Shown: positions 16,773 to 25,708, counted from the first letter of the stretch. The stretch: 64,000 nucleotides of DNA from Anaerocaecibacter muris (GCF_943192945.1 NZ_CALPCE010000003.1:1-64000), one strand, 5' to 3'. The notes: generated by a model not told the origin, from the letters alone. Numbers and translations are program-made.

Positions 16773-17648
16773 ATGAGCGCGACAAAGGAACAATGGAAAT
16801 ACGGCGGCGGCGAACGCGTTTGGGCGGGCACTTATCGCAACTCGCAAAACACCTTGCATTGGCACAGCGATTGCGAGTTTATTTGCGTGCGGCGCGGCGC
16901 GGCGACGGTCGTTTGCGACGGCGTCACGTACAAACCTACCGAGGGCGACGCCATGTTTATAGACAGCGAATGTTTGCACCGAATAAACGCAGACACGCCC
17001 GACACGCTCATACAAACGCTTATTTTCAACCGCAAGATTATCAACGACTTTGCGGGCGAGCTCGCATTAACCGCGCCCGTACTGTCTAACGATTACGGCG
17101 CGGCGCAGGTGTACGCGCAAACGCTTAAAGAACTAACCGAAAAGGGCGCGCTTTACAGTTACCGCGCCGACGCGCGTGTAAGACAGCTTATGCTCGACGT
17201 TTTCGCATGCGAGCAAACGGAAAACAAAAAAGTCAAGAGCAAGACCGACGAAAAACTGCGCGCGCTGTTTGCGGAAATATACAAGCATTACGACAGCTAC
17301 ACGCTGGACGACGCCGCGCGGTTCATGGGCATGAACCCGAGCTACCTCTCCCGCTTTTTCACGGCGCGCACGGGCATGCACTTCATGCGATACGTAAACG
17401 CGGTAAAAGTGGAAAAAGCCGTCGAAATGCTGTCGCGCGGCGAAAACAACGTTACCGAAGTCGCCGACAAATGCGGGTTCGGCACGATACGCAATTTTAA
17501 CAGAATATTCAAACTTCTGACGGGATATTCTCCCTCGTCGCTGCCCGACGACTACACGTTCACCGCCGCGGCGACCGAATCGGACGACGGCGGAATAAAC
17601 CCCACGCTGTTCGACTGCGAACTCATAGAGTGCTCGTCGGTACGATAA
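16773..17648 (+). CDS. AraC-family transcriptional regulator
   Basis: 291 aa. The N-terminal cupin-like sensing domain (about 1-95: LHWHSDCEFICVRRG, PTEGDAMFI, CLHRI) is followed by two helix-turn-helix motifs at about 175-275, including TLDDAARFMGMNPSYLSRFF and NNVTEVADKCGFGTIRNFNR. Position divergent from galT makes it the likely regulator of the galactose operon, responding to galactose or a galactoside (inference). The leader is very short (see promoter). Confidence 0.92.
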   Translation: MSATKEQWKYGGGERVWAGTYRNSQNTLHWHSDCEFICVRRGAATVVCDGVTYKPTEGDAMFIDSECLHRINADTPDTLIQTLIFNRKIINDFAGELALTAPVLSNDYGAAQVYAQTLKELTEKGALYSYRADARVRQLMLDVFACEQTENKKVKSKTDEKLRALFAEIYKHYDSYTLDDAARFMGMNPSYLSRFFTARTGMHFMRYVNAVKVEKAVEMLSRGENNVTEVADKCGFGTIRNFNRIFKLLTGYSPSSLPDDYTFTAAATESDDGGINPTLFDCELIECSSVR

Positions 17649-17755
17649 ATCATTGCTTTTATAGGCGCGGCATAGAAATAGGCATATAAAAACGGAACGT
17701 CTTACCGTAGTTCCCGTATGGAAAAACAGATAGGTATAGTGTGCTATATCAACGC

Positions 17756-17783
17756 TTGTTTTTTTATCGTAATATGCTATAAT
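17756..17783 (+). promoter_or_regulatory. Probable promoter of the DUF4832 lipoprotein gene
   Basis: -35 TTGTTT (17756-17761), 16 bp, -10 TATAAT (17778-17783), about 140 nt upstream of the start codon. The remaining gap 17649-17931 shows no gene. Confidence 0.6.
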
Positions 17784-17931
17784 ATTGCATTGTGCGGGGA
17801 CTGTAATTGCGATGTGGAACACGGCATAGCAATCGCATTCAGAAATCGCAAATTTGCAGGCGTATCTACGGAAGCGGAATTTGCCGAAACAGATAATTAT
17901 GATGAAATATAAAAAAGGAAGGATTGTATAT

Positions 17932-19326
17932 ATGAAAGTAAAATTAACAGCGATAATTTTATCGGTTTTTATCATTGCCCCGGTTTTTGCCGCATGCGGT
18001 AAAACCGACGCAGGCGAAAAGCACGTTCAGGATTTGAATTACGAGGAAAGCACGGAGGAAATATCTAATCCCGACCAGGGATTTTACCGTCCTGTATATG
18101 TAAAAATCGACGAAAACGGAGCGACGTACAACAAGGGCGTAATAAATTCACAAACGCAGCTATATCATTTGCGTTGCGATATAAGCGCGTTTTCGGCGGC
18201 GGTAAATAACGCGACGGACAAGCCGCTCACCGATGAGGCGATGGAAGGGTTGGACGCACTGCTTTTTTGTCTTAAAGAAAACGACAAAAATGCGATCGTA
18301 AGGTTTGCTTACGATCCCGGTTATAACGGCAGCGCCGATAAGGAGCCGGCTCTCGAAGTAATGTTGAAGCATGTAGAGAGTGTTTGTTCTGTGCTCAACC
18401 ATTATGTAAATACGGTCACCGCTATTGAAACGGGACTTATAGGACCTTGGGGCGAAATGCATACAAGTGCGGCGGCAAATCCGGAGCATATAACACCGCT
18501 TATAAACGCTTTTTTAATCGGCGCTTCCGAAATACCGGTGTTGGTGCGGACGCCCAAAATGATATACGATTATATTGACGTATCTGACGACAAGATTGAA
18601 GAAATTTCAATATCGCCCGACGAAAAGGCTTACAGATTAGGCATATATAACGACGGATATCTGGGCTCCGAAAGTGATTTGGGTACTTACCGTAACAGAG
18701 AGCGCGATATAAATTTTTTAAGCGCCCAAAACGCTCATTTACCTTTCGGCGGCGAAGTTGCCGTCCCCGACAGTCCGCTTCACAATATTGAAGCGTGTCT
18801 ACCCGAAATGAATAAAATTCATTTAAGTTATCTTAATTCAGAGTGGGATAACAGAGTAATCAAAAAGTGGAAAAACACCTTTTATACAGAAGCTTGCGGA
18901 TTAGAAAAACAATATTACGGCAAAACCGGCTTTACTTACATACAGAACCGTTTGGGATACAGATTTGTATTGAAAAACTCGGTATTTACTTATTCGTCCT
19001 CGTCTGAAAAGCTGAACGTCCGCCTTACGTTGCAAAACGCGGGATTTGGGAATTTGAACAGAAACAAGCGGGCAAAGCTGATATTTACCGACAGCACAGG
19101 CGCGACGGCGTTTATTGCGGATTATGGAGAAATTGCCTTAAAGGATGAGCTCGAATTCAATGTTGAGCATGGTCTTGAAAGCGGAAAATACGACGTTTAT
19201 CTGCGTATTTACGGGGAAGAGTTGCAAAGCGCGCCTCTGTACTGTGTGAAATTCGCAAACGACGGGTTGTGGAACAACGATCTAAAAGCCAATAAAATAG
19301 GCAGCTTTGAACTCATTTCCGCTTAA
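17932..19326 (+). CDS. DUF4874/DUF4832-type lipoprotein
   Basis: 464 aa. The signal peptide ends in a lipobox (PVFAAC, Cys about residue 22), so the protein is expected to be anchored outside the membrane. ISNPDQGFYRP resembles the NPxRGFYR start of DUF4874; GIYNDGYLGSESDLGTYRNRE and the following region resemble DUF4832; the last ~110 residues are beta-sandwich-like. Members of these families are thought to be glycan-active TIM barrels, but no activity can be assigned. Start fixed by AAGGAAGG upstream of ATG 17932. Base composition is clearly AT-richer than flanking genes, suggesting recent acquisition. Confidence 0.75.
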   Translation: MKVKLTAIILSVFIIAPVFAACGKTDAGEKHVQDLNYEESTEEISNPDQGFYRPVYVKIDENGATYNKGVINSQTQLYHLRCDISAFSAAVNNATDKPLTDEAMEGLDALLFCLKENDKNAIVRFAYDPGYNGSADKEPALEVMLKHVESVCSVLNHYVNTVTAIETGLIGPWGEMHTSAAANPEHITPLINAFLIGASEIPVLVRTPKMIYDYIDVSDDKIEEISISPDEKAYRLGIYNDGYLGSESDLGTYRNRERDINFLSAQNAHLPFGGEVAVPDSPLHNIEACLPEMNKIHLSYLNSEWDNRVIKKWKNTFYTEACGLEKQYYGKTGFTYIQNRLGYRFVLKNSVFTYSSSSEKLNVRLTLQNAGFGNLNRNKRAKLIFTDSTGATAFIADYGEIALKDELEFNVEHGLESGKYDVYLRIYGEELQSAPLYCVKFANDGLWNNDLKANKIGSFELISA

Positions 19327-19454
19327 CGGCGGAATTAAACACATATTTAACGGAAAACATTAAAAATGTTAATAGAGAAACCACTTATTATTTAACTGTT
19401 GTTTTAAACGGTTCTGACAAAATAGTAGGTTCTTTAAATTTCAATTTAGCTTAA
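19323..19454 (+). pseudogene. Possible gene remnant (C-terminal fragment)
   Basis: Directly after the DUF4832 stop, another frame stays open for 43 codons, reading ...TYLTENIKNVNRETTY..., then LTVVLNGSDKIVGSLNF and a TAA stop. It has no start codon or ribosome-binding site and resembles the last beta strands of a secreted domain. It may be a decayed gene tail; chance is not excluded. Confidence 0.3.
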
Positions 19455-19468
19455 TAAATTACAAGCAT

Positions 19469-19503
19469 AAAGAACTCTCTAACAAATTGTTCGAGAGTTC
19501 TTT
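19469..19503 (+). terminator. Terminator after the DUF4832 region
   Basis: Arms AAAGAACTCTC (19469-19479) and GAGAGTTCTTT (19493-19503), followed on the plus strand by a T-rich tail. Confidence 0.8.
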
Positions 19504-19580
19504 ATTGTTATTCGTTTTTTATTCATTATGGGAAGCGCGCCTTGTTCCGCTATTTTGCTTGATATTATGTTGCGAAAAAA

Positions 19581-20240
19581 TTAAGACTTTTGCTTGTTCA
19601 ACAGCACAAGCCGAGTGGATTTGTTTTCGTCAAAGTCGCAACGGTCGAGGTCGAGTTCGTCGAGATCCTCCTCCACGCACTCGTCGTCGAACATGCGCAC
19701 AAACGGCTCTACCTTGTCTATATCGAGCTCGCAATGCTTTATTTTGTAGTGCATGGGAATAACAATTTCGGGCATGAGCCTATCGACATATTCCTTGGCA
19801 AGTTCCGCGTCGATTGTATAATTGCCGCCGACGGGTATCATCAAAACGTCCACGGGCAAAAGCCGCTCGATAAGTTCGGGACTGCACGGCTCGCCTATGT
19901 CGCCCATGTGACAAATGTTCACGCCGTCCATGCCTATCTTATATATAGTGTTCTTGCCGCGGAGCGCGCCTTCCTCGCCGTCGTGAAAAGACTGAATACC
20001 CGTTATGTGTACTCTGCCCTCGTACTCGAACTTGCCCGACGCGTCGTAAACCTGTTTGTAACTTTTTACGCCTTTAAGATAATTATGGTCGGCGTGTCCG
20101 TGCGACGAAGTGACAATATCGACGGACGGCGCGGAAAACCCGTACCCCACCATTTCGGGATCGAACGGATCGGTTAGCACAGATATGCCCGTACTCTCGG
20201 TCAACATGAACGAAGAATGACCCAACCACTTGATTTTCAT
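19581..20240 (-). CDS. Metal-dependent hydrolase, beta-lactamase fold (UlaG/UPF0173-like)
   Basis: 219 aa, MBL superfamily. It begins KIKWLGHSSFMLTES, has the metal motif SSHGHADHN (HxHxDH), SFHDGEEG, CHMGDIGE, and PMHYK late in the chain, as in the YtkL/UlaG branch. Cytosolic; substrate unknown. The C-terminal ~40 residues are unusually acidic (DDECVEEDLDELDLDRCDFD). It lies 20 nt downstream of the DUF1934 gene and is likely co-transcribed. Confidence 0.85.
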   Translation of the reverse strand: MKIKWLGHSSFMLTESTGISVLTDPFDPEMVGYGFSAPSVDIVTSSHGHADHNYLKGVKSYKQVYDASGKFEYEGRVHITGIQSFHDGEEGALRGKNTIYKIGMDGVNICHMGDIGEPCSPELIERLLPVDVLMIPVGGNYTIDAELAKEYVDRLMPEIVIPMHYKIKHCELDIDKVEPFVRMFDDECVEEDLDELDLDRCDFDENKSTRLVLLNKQKS

Positions 20241-20260
20241 TTTCTGTCAATACCTCTTGA

Positions 20261-20662
20261 TTATTGCAAAAACCGCGCCGTAACGTCCACGGCACGCTCT
20301 ATATCCCCCGCCGCGGCGGACGACAAAACGTATTTAAGCGCGACGCGCAAAACTCCGTCCGCACGTTCGATCGCGCGTTCGAGAGTTTTAACCGCAAACC
20401 GCATTTCCCCGAACGGCGTGCCGAGCAAAACCGTGCTCGGCTTGTCGGAAAGCGAAATTTTGTACGACATAACGCCGCCGCTCGCCGAAACGTCGGTGCA
20501 AGCCTCGGTGTGCGCAACCGTAAATATTTCCGCGCCCATATTAAAAACCAAAGTAAACCCGCCCGCGTGTTCGGCAAACTCGCCGTCGCACTTAACGGGC
20601 TCTTGTTCCGACGCGACCGTAACCGCGACGGGGCGTGTACTTCGGGGTACCGTACTGTCCAT
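20261..20662 (-). CDS. DUF1934 (YwiB-like) beta-barrel protein
   Basis: 133 aa. The pattern GGFTLVFNMGA, MSYKISLSDKPSTVLLGTPFGEMRF, then LKYVLSSAAAGD fits DUF1934, a lipocalin-like small barrel of unknown role in Firmicutes. First gene of a pair with the MBL-fold hydrolase. The start codon lies 7 nt after the -10 box with no Shine-Dalgarno, so the mRNA is probably leaderless. Confidence 0.8.
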   Translation of the reverse strand: MDSTVPRSTRPVAVTVASEQEPVKCDGEFAEHAGGFTLVFNMGAEIFTVAHTEACTDVSASGGVMSYKISLSDKPSTVLLGTPFGEMRFAVKTLERAIERADGVLRVALKYVLSSAAAGDIERAVDVTARFLQ

Positions 20663-20669
20663 GGATATT

Positions 20670-20698
20670 ATTTTACACTAAAAAGCCGAGCGTGTCAA
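20670..20698 (-). promoter_or_regulatory. Promoter of DUF1934-MBL pair, leaderless configuration
   Basis: Minus strand -35 TTGACA (20693-20698), 17 bp, -10 TAAAAT (20670-20675). Expected +1 at 20662-20663, on or one base before ATG 20662. Confidence 0.78.
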
Positions 20699-20760
20699 CC
20701 TATTTCGGCGTATTGAAAAATGTTGCGCTTAAAGCCGCCCGCAATCGCGGAAAAACAAAA

Positions 20761-22104
20761 CTATTTGCGCAAGATCATGGCTTTTATATCGTTTACCGCT
20801 GTCTTTATTTTCGGGTCGGTAGCTATCTGCGCGGAAATCTTGTCGCGCGCGTGCATGATCGTCGTATGTTCCCTGCCGCCGAAGTATTCGCCTATCGCGG
20901 CGAGCGGAATATTCATAAACTCGTTTATAAGATATATCGCGACCTGTCGCGGAGTGACTACTTCTTTGTTTTTCTTTTTGCCGAGCACGTCCGCTTTGTT
21001 GGCGTTGTAATATTTGCACGTGCAATCGACTATTTCGTCAACCGTTATTTCGTCGCACTCCTGCACACGATAGTCCTTTAACGCTTCTTGACAAATGGCG
21101 CGATCGACCTTGCGTTCGTACAGCTTGGACAAAAACATTACTTTGGTGAGCACGCCTTCCATTTCGCGGATATTGCTCGTCACGTGCTCGGCAATAAAAT
21201 TAAGTTCGTCGAAATCGATGTTCTTTTTGGCTTTTTGCGCTTTCTTTTGCAAAATGGCTATGCGCGTTTCGAGGTCGGGCGGCTGAACGTCCACCACCAT
21301 GCTCGACGCGAACCGCGACCGCACGCGGCTGTCGAGGTCGGGTATATCCTGCGGACGACGGTCGGACGCGAACACCATTTGTTTGCCCGCGCTTTTGAGC
21401 GCTTCGAACGTGTGAAATATTTCCTCCTGCGTAGACGGCTTTTTGCTTAAAAACTGCACGTCGTCTATCATGAGCAGGTCTATATTGCGATACTTGTCGC
21501 GGAACGACTGATTGTTCACGCCGTTAGCCGTGCGTATGGACGCGATAAACTCGTTGATAAACGTGTCGGTCGATACGTACAGCATTTTAAGATTGGGTTT
21601 CGACAGCCGCAAATCGTTGCCGATAGCCTGCATGATGTGAGTTTTGCCCAACCCCACGTCGCCGTATATAAACAGCGGGTTATACAATATCCCGGGATTT
21701 TCGGCTACCGCCAAAGCCGTTTCGTAAGCCATGCGATTGCACTTGCCCACGACAAAATCGGCAAAGTTATACTGCGGATTTAATACGCATTGCGAAGCCG
21801 CGGCGTGCGTAACCCTCGGCGCTTCCGCCTTTTCCTCCGCGACTTTTTTGGGCGCTTCCTCCTCCGAAATGACGGTAAGCTCCGCGGGCGCGCCCTCCAC
21901 CTCGCGCATTGCGCGCTTTAACAGCGGCAAATACCGCGCGATAACTTCGGCTTTTGCTCCGTCCGACGGCGCGCACAACGCCAAAATCCCGTCCTCGACT
22001 TTTAACGGTCGCAACGGTCTTATCCATACGTCGAAGCCGAGCGAGTGAACCTCCACTTCCAATATAGACAACATTTCCTGCCAAACGGCGTCGATATCTT
22101 TCAT
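20761..22104 (-). CDS. dnaA: Chromosomal replication initiator DnaA
   Basis: AAA+ initiator that melts oriC. 447 aa from ATG 22104 (AAGGG 8 nt upstream); a GTG at 22113 overlaps that site. Domain I about 1-75, short linker II (Glu/Ala-rich), AAA+ domain III with Walker A GDVGLGKTH and Walker B LLMIDDVQF, and domain IV with the signature GGREHTTIMHARDKI. Unlike the usual dnaA-dnaN-recF arrangement, it stands alone between rsmI and a DUF1934 gene with its own promoter, and no DnaA-box cluster is seen nearby. Confidence 0.97.
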   Translation of the reverse strand: MKDIDAVWQEMLSILEVEVHSLGFDVWIRPLRPLKVEDGILALCAPSDGAKAEVIARYLPLLKRAMREVEGAPAELTVISEEEAPKKVAEEKAEAPRVTHAAASQCVLNPQYNFADFVVGKCNRMAYETALAVAENPGILYNPLFIYGDVGLGKTHIMQAIGNDLRLSKPNLKMLYVSTDTFINEFIASIRTANGVNNQSFRDKYRNIDLLMIDDVQFLSKKPSTQEEIFHTFEALKSAGKQMVFASDRRPQDIPDLDSRVRSRFASSMVVDVQPPDLETRIAILQKKAQKAKKNIDFDELNFIAEHVTSNIREMEGVLTKVMFLSKLYERKVDRAICQEALKDYRVQECDEITVDEIVDCTCKYYNANKADVLGKKKNKEVVTPRQVAIYLINEFMNIPLAAIGEYFGGREHTTIMHARDKISAQIATDPKIKTAVNDIKAMILRK

Positions 22105-22161
22105 AATAAGCACCCTTGTCGCCGCGGACGGGCTTACCGAACCGCTACGTTACATAGTAAA

Positions 22162-22190
22162 ATTATACAGCATGCCGCGCATAAAATCAA
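22162..22190 (-). promoter_or_regulatory. Sigma-A promoter of dnaA
   Basis: Minus strand -35 TTGATT (22185-22190), 17 bp, -10 TATAAT (22162-22167), about 50 nt upstream of the start codon. No DnaA box is visible in the interval, so autoregulation is not evident. Confidence 0.8.
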
Positions 22191-22254
22191 GCGTTTGGGT
22201 CGAACGTTGTCGATTGCGCCGCGCAACGTCGTCCGCCCGAGCCGTAGACCGACG

Positions 22255-23064
22255 CTATTCGTCGCGTTCTTTCATACGCAACGCCGTTTTGTAAACTTCG
22301 CTCTTTGCGACGTGCCTGTCCGCCGCCACCTTTTTGACCGCGTCGCGCAAGTCCTCGCCCAAGTCCACGTATCGCCGCAAATGCGCCTCGACGGACAACG
22401 CCGAAAAATCGTCGTTCGCGCCCTCTACCACAATAACAAACTCGCCCTTTTCGGTCAGGTCGAACGCGTCGCCGAGCGTGCCGCGCGTAACCGTTTCGTA
22501 CAGCTTGGTCATTTCCCGACACACCGCGACTTTGCGCGCGCCCAACTCTTCGTGCAAGAACGCAAGATCCTTTTTTACGTCGTGCACCGCGCTGTAAAAC
22601 ACGAGCGTGCACGGCACAGACTTATAAGGCTCGACAAACCGTTCGCGATCGATTTTCTTTTCGGGCAAAAACCCGAGCACCGTGAACGCGCGCGTGTCCA
22701 GCCCCGACAGCACAAGCGCGTTTACGCCCGCGCACGCGCCGCTCACCACAGTAAAATCAATGCCGTTCGCAACGGCTTCGTCGATTATAACATGCCCGGG
22801 GTCGGACACCGTAGGCATACCCGCGTCCGATACGACCGCAATGTCCTTACCCTCTTTAAGCATGTCGATAAGCCCGCCCACCGCGCTCTTTTCGTTAAAC
22901 TTGTGATAGGGCACGGCGCGCGTCTTTATGCCGTACTTGTTGAGCAACAACGCGGTGTGCCGAGTGTCCTCCGCCGCTATCAAATCGACCGACTTCAACA
23001 CGTCGATAGCGCGTAGCGTTATTTCTTCCAAATTGCCTATCGGCGTGGCTACTATGTACAGCAT
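22255..23064 (-). CDS. rsmI: 16S rRNA (cytidine1402-2'-O)-methyltransferase
   Basis: 269 aa, tetrapyrrole methylase fold. It opens LYIVATPIGNLEEITLRA, has AAEDTRHTALLL, VVSDAGMPTVSDPG and GFLPEKK, all typical of RsmI. C-terminal helical tail with KKVAADRHVAKSEVYKTAL. Start 1 nt after the stop of the upstream methyltransferase gene, with GGAGGAG 7 nt before the ATG inside that gene's end. Confidence 0.96.
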   Translation of the reverse strand: MLYIVATPIGNLEEITLRAIDVLKSVDLIAAEDTRHTALLLNKYGIKTRAVPYHKFNEKSAVGGLIDMLKEGKDIAVVSDAGMPTVSDPGHVIIDEAVANGIDFTVVSGACAGVNALVLSGLDTRAFTVLGFLPEKKIDRERFVEPYKSVPCTLVFYSAVHDVKKDLAFLHEELGARKVAVCREMTKLYETVTRGTLGDAFDLTEKGEFVIVVEGANDDFSALSVEAHLRRYVDLGEDLRDAVKKVAADRHVAKSEVYKTALRMKERDE

Positions 23065-23065
23065 G

Positions 23066-23743
23066 TCAAAACTCCTCCGTCGAAACAGTCATACCCTGCT
23101 TACCGCCGCGCACGGCTCGCAACAAAAACGTCTTACCGTTGGCGTTTACCGTCATATGCTTGGGCGTAAGCCCGTGCTTGTGACAGGCGCAAACGGCTTC
23201 GTCCAGTCGTGACGCGGTGTAAACGAGATACAACGCGCCGCCCGCCTTTAACAAGCGTTTGGCGGTTTTAACAACGTCGTCCAGCGTCACCGTAAGTTCG
23301 CTGTTTGCCGCGGGCGCGACGGCGCGCGCCTTGCTGTCCGCCTTGAAAAACGGCGGGTTGCACACGACCGCGTCGTACTGCGCGGCGGGTAACATGTCGA
23401 TTGCCGTTGTTATATCGACATTATAATACCCCGATCCGTCAAGCCCGTTGAGCGCGCACGAGCGCACGCACATATCAAAGAGCGCGCCGTCTATTTCCGC
23501 GCCGCCGACTGCGCAGCCGCAATCGAGCGCGAGCAAAATGCCCACAACGCCGCAACCCGAACAAAGGTCGAACACTTTGTCGTCGCGCCTCACAAATTTC
23601 CGCGCGTACTTGTACAGCGCGACCGCGTCGCCGCCGAACCGATACATATCCTTGTGCTGAATAATAACGTGTCCGCAATCGTCAAGCGGCTCTTTGCACT
23701 CGCCCGCTTTAAGCGTTATTCCGTTTAATACTTCGTCCGCCAT
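23066..23743 (-). CDS. TrmN6-like SAM-dependent methyltransferase
   Basis: 225 aa. Class I Rossmann methyltransferase with FDLCSGCGVVGILLAL (SAM loop) and the N6-adenine motif NPPFF, in the YfiC/TrmN6 architecture (starts GHVIIQHKDMYRFGGDAVAL). Probably modifies tRNA, by analogy to tRNA1(Val) A37. Middle gene of tilS - this gene - rsmI, with gaps of 4 and 1 nt. Confidence 0.85.
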   Translation of the reverse strand: MADEVLNGITLKAGECKEPLDDCGHVIIQHKDMYRFGGDAVALYKYARKFVRRDDKVFDLCSGCGVVGILLALDCGCAVGGAEIDGALFDMCVRSCALNGLDGSGYYNVDITTAIDMLPAAQYDAVVCNPPFFKADSKARAVAPAANSELTVTLDDVVKTAKRLLKAGGALYLVYTASRLDEAVCACHKHGLTPKHMTVNANGKTFLLRAVRGGKQGMTVSTEEF

Positions 23744-23747
23744 AACA

Positions 23748-25058
23748 CTACCGTCTTAACCGCACGACCGCTTTGACCGCGGTGTCGGCTGTTTGTTTTA
23801 CGCTATCGGAAATTTCCACGCCTACCGCGACCAGCACTTCGTCGCCGCGGCAAATAAGCGGTATGCGATTGCGTAACCGCTTGGGAATTTTTTTATCTAT
23901 GAAATACTGTTTCAGCTTTTTGCGCTTGCCGCCGAACGGGGTAAACACGTCGCCGTCGCGCCTGAACCGCAACACTGCACCGTCCAGCTTGTCAAAATCC
24001 ACCGCCCCGCCCTTAACCGATTGCGGCGAAACGTCGCAACGCGTAATGTCCACGGCAAGCCCGTCAATATAATTGCCGCCGAGCGCAACGGGGTATTCTG
24101 CATCGCACTCAAGCCGAGGAATATACAGCGCGACCCGCCCGTACTCGCGCGCGGCTACAATTCCGCCCGACAGTTCGACGCTTGCGCCTATGCGCATGTG
24201 TGCAAGCGCGACAACTCGGTCCGTCTGTTCGCGCGTAATGTCCACCGTGGTAAAATATGCGAGCGCGCGCCGCACGTACCGCGCCGCAAGCCCGCCGATC
24301 AGCGCGTCGTCGGCAATTAAAACGGCGCCGTCGGAGTACGTGATTAACGACAGGTCTATCGAACTTTCCATGTAATCGCACGCGCGCGCGCACTCTGCGG
24401 ACAATGCGTTAATCGCCCGCACCGCGCCTTTGTACCGACGTTCGATAAGCGGAATAACGTTTAACCGAATATAATTCCTGTCCGCGTCGTCCAAAAAATT
24501 CGTATCGTCTACGACAAACTTCAATCCGTTTTGCGCGCAGTACTCGTCAAGCTCGCACGGATACACGTCGAGGAACGGGCGCACAACGGGCAACGCCCCG
24601 CCGTCCGCCATGCCGCGCATGCCGTCCAAACCCGCTCCGCGAAACAGGTGCATTAGCACGGTTTCCGCATTGTCGAGCGCGTGATGAGCGGTAAGAACGA
24701 CGTCCGCTTCGCCGTTGCCGATAATATCGTAAAATACCGCGTAACGCAAGTTCCGCGCCGCCTGCTCGATTGTAAGCCCGTTTTTTGCGCTCTCGGCTTT
24801 GACATTGACGCGATAAGCGCGAAATTCAACGCCGTTGCGCAGACAAAATTCGCGCACAAAAAGCTCGTCGGAATCCGCCTGATCGCGCAAGCCGTGATTG
24901 ACGTGCACGGCTAATAATTGCGATTTTTCCACCGCGCCGCAATTAAGCGCGGCGTGCAAAAGGCACATAGAATCGCGCCCGCCCGACACGCCCAAAGCGA
25001 GTGTTTTTCCGCGCAACGGCTCCAACCGTCGCGCCGTTTTTTCGAGTAGTCCGTTCAC
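23748..25058 (-). CDS. tilS: tRNA(Ile)-lysidine synthetase
   Basis: Converts C34 of the CAU anticodon of tRNA-Ile to lysidine. 436 aa with the PP-loop LGVSGGRDSMCLLHAAL, VHVNHGLRDQADSDE, LTAHHALDNAETVLMHLFRGAG and a C-terminal TilS domain with PFGGKRKKLKQYFIDKKIPK. The start is GTG 25058; the -10 box ends 6 nt before it and no Shine-Dalgarno is present, so the transcript is predicted to begin on the start codon. First gene of a three-gene RNA-modification operon. Confidence 0.95.
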   Translation of the reverse strand: MNGLLEKTARRLEPLRGKTLALGVSGGRDSMCLLHAALNCGAVEKSQLLAVHVNHGLRDQADSDELFVREFCLRNGVEFRAYRVNVKAESAKNGLTIEQAARNLRYAVFYDIIGNGEADVVLTAHHALDNAETVLMHLFRGAGLDGMRGMADGGALPVVRPFLDVYPCELDEYCAQNGLKFVVDDTNFLDDADRNYIRLNVIPLIERRYKGAVRAINALSAECARACDYMESSIDLSLITYSDGAVLIADDALIGGLAARYVRRALAYFTTVDITREQTDRVVALAHMRIGASVELSGGIVAAREYGRVALYIPRLECDAEYPVALGGNYIDGLAVDITRCDVSPQSVKGGAVDFDKLDGAVLRFRRDGDVFTPFGGKRKKLKQYFIDKKIPKRLRNRIPLICRGDEVLVAVGVEISDSVKQTADTAVKAVVRLRR

Positions 25059-25064
25059 AGTCCG

Positions 25065-25093
25065 ATTATATCACACACGGCAAAATAAATCAA
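25065..25093 (-). promoter_or_regulatory. Promoter of tilS operon, leaderless configuration
   Basis: Minus strand -35 TTGATT (25088-25093), 17 bp, -10 TATAAT (25065-25070), then CGGACT and GTG. The -35 overlaps the 3' arm of the upstream terminator hairpin. Confidence 0.78.
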
Positions 25094-25124
25094 GCCGCGC
25101 GGCGCAATTCCGCCGCACGGCTTG
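25091..25124 (-). terminator. Terminator of the lipoprotein gene upstream of tilS
   Basis: A 14-bp stem: CAAGCCGCGCGGCG (25091-25104) with CGCCGCACGGCTTG (25111-25124), one wobble, followed on the minus strand by ATTTATTTT. Confidence 0.85.
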
Positions 25125-25149
25125 AAGTATGTTTCGCATTGACCGTAAA

Positions 25150-25590
25150 TTACGTTTCGTCCGTTACGGTGTAGTCCGACATGTTACAGTGTTTTTGATG
25201 TATATCTAAAAGGTCGGAGTGCGTAATTTTTCCGTCCGCATATAACTCTTGCAGTTCGTACAACTCGCCTTGCATATAACCGTGTACGGTTTGAGGCTTG
25301 CCCGCGAAAGTAAAAACTACGCCGCCGATGTCTTCCTCCGATACAACAAGATAGCTATGCGAGTTGAATTCAACTATATAATAACCGTTATATTTGCCGT
25401 AAACAGCGACTTCGTCATCGCTCCCGAACGCCGATTTTATTTCAGGCAAAACCTCGACTATTTCCGCTTGGGTCAACTCGGTATATGTGCTGTCGGCGGA
25501 GTTTTTATTTTCGCCCGATTTATCGGGAACGCAAGCAAACAGCGATAACGCCAAAAGCACGCTTACAAATATTGCCGCAAGTTTTTTCAT
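25150..25590 (-). CDS. Small putative lipoprotein of unknown function
   Basis: 146 aa. Lipoprotein signal peptide with lipobox LSLFAC (Cys ~20), a polar Asn/Ser linker, then a compact alpha/beta domain with GKYNGYYIVEFNSHSYLVVSE and a C-terminal helical pair ending QKHCNMSDY. I do not recognise the family. It has its own consensus promoter and terminator, so is monocistronic, next to the orphan solute-binding lipoprotein but not clearly linked. Confidence 0.7.
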   Translation of the reverse strand: MKKLAAIFVSVLLALSLFACVPDKSGENKNSADSTYTELTQAEIVEVLPEIKSAFGSDDEVAVYGKYNGYYIVEFNSHSYLVVSEEDIGGVVFTFAGKPQTVHGYMQGELYELQELYADGKITHSDLLDIHQKHCNMSDYTVTDET

Positions 25591-25623
25591 AACGCCTCCA
25601 AACTATAAAATTTATTAACAGGC

Positions 25624-25652
25624 ATTATATCAAACTTATTCGAACAAGTCAA
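25624..25652 (-). promoter_or_regulatory. Promoter of the small lipoprotein gene
   Basis: Minus strand -35 TTGACT (25647-25652), 17 bp, -10 TATAAT (25624-25629). GGAGG precedes the ATG. Confidence 0.82.
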
Positions 25653-25708
25653 CCCATTTAAAAAATTTTACAACCTATTTATACAGAAGTTTCGACTGTT
25701 AGTATAGC

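Noticed and set aside
17718-17912. 64-aa plus-strand open frame before the DUF4832 gene
   Set aside because: It contains the probable promoter of that gene and has no ribosome-binding site.
17133-17975. 280-aa minus-strand open frame over the AraC gene
   Set aside because: A shadow frame of the AraC coding sequence; composition is that of an antisense frame and no domain is visible.
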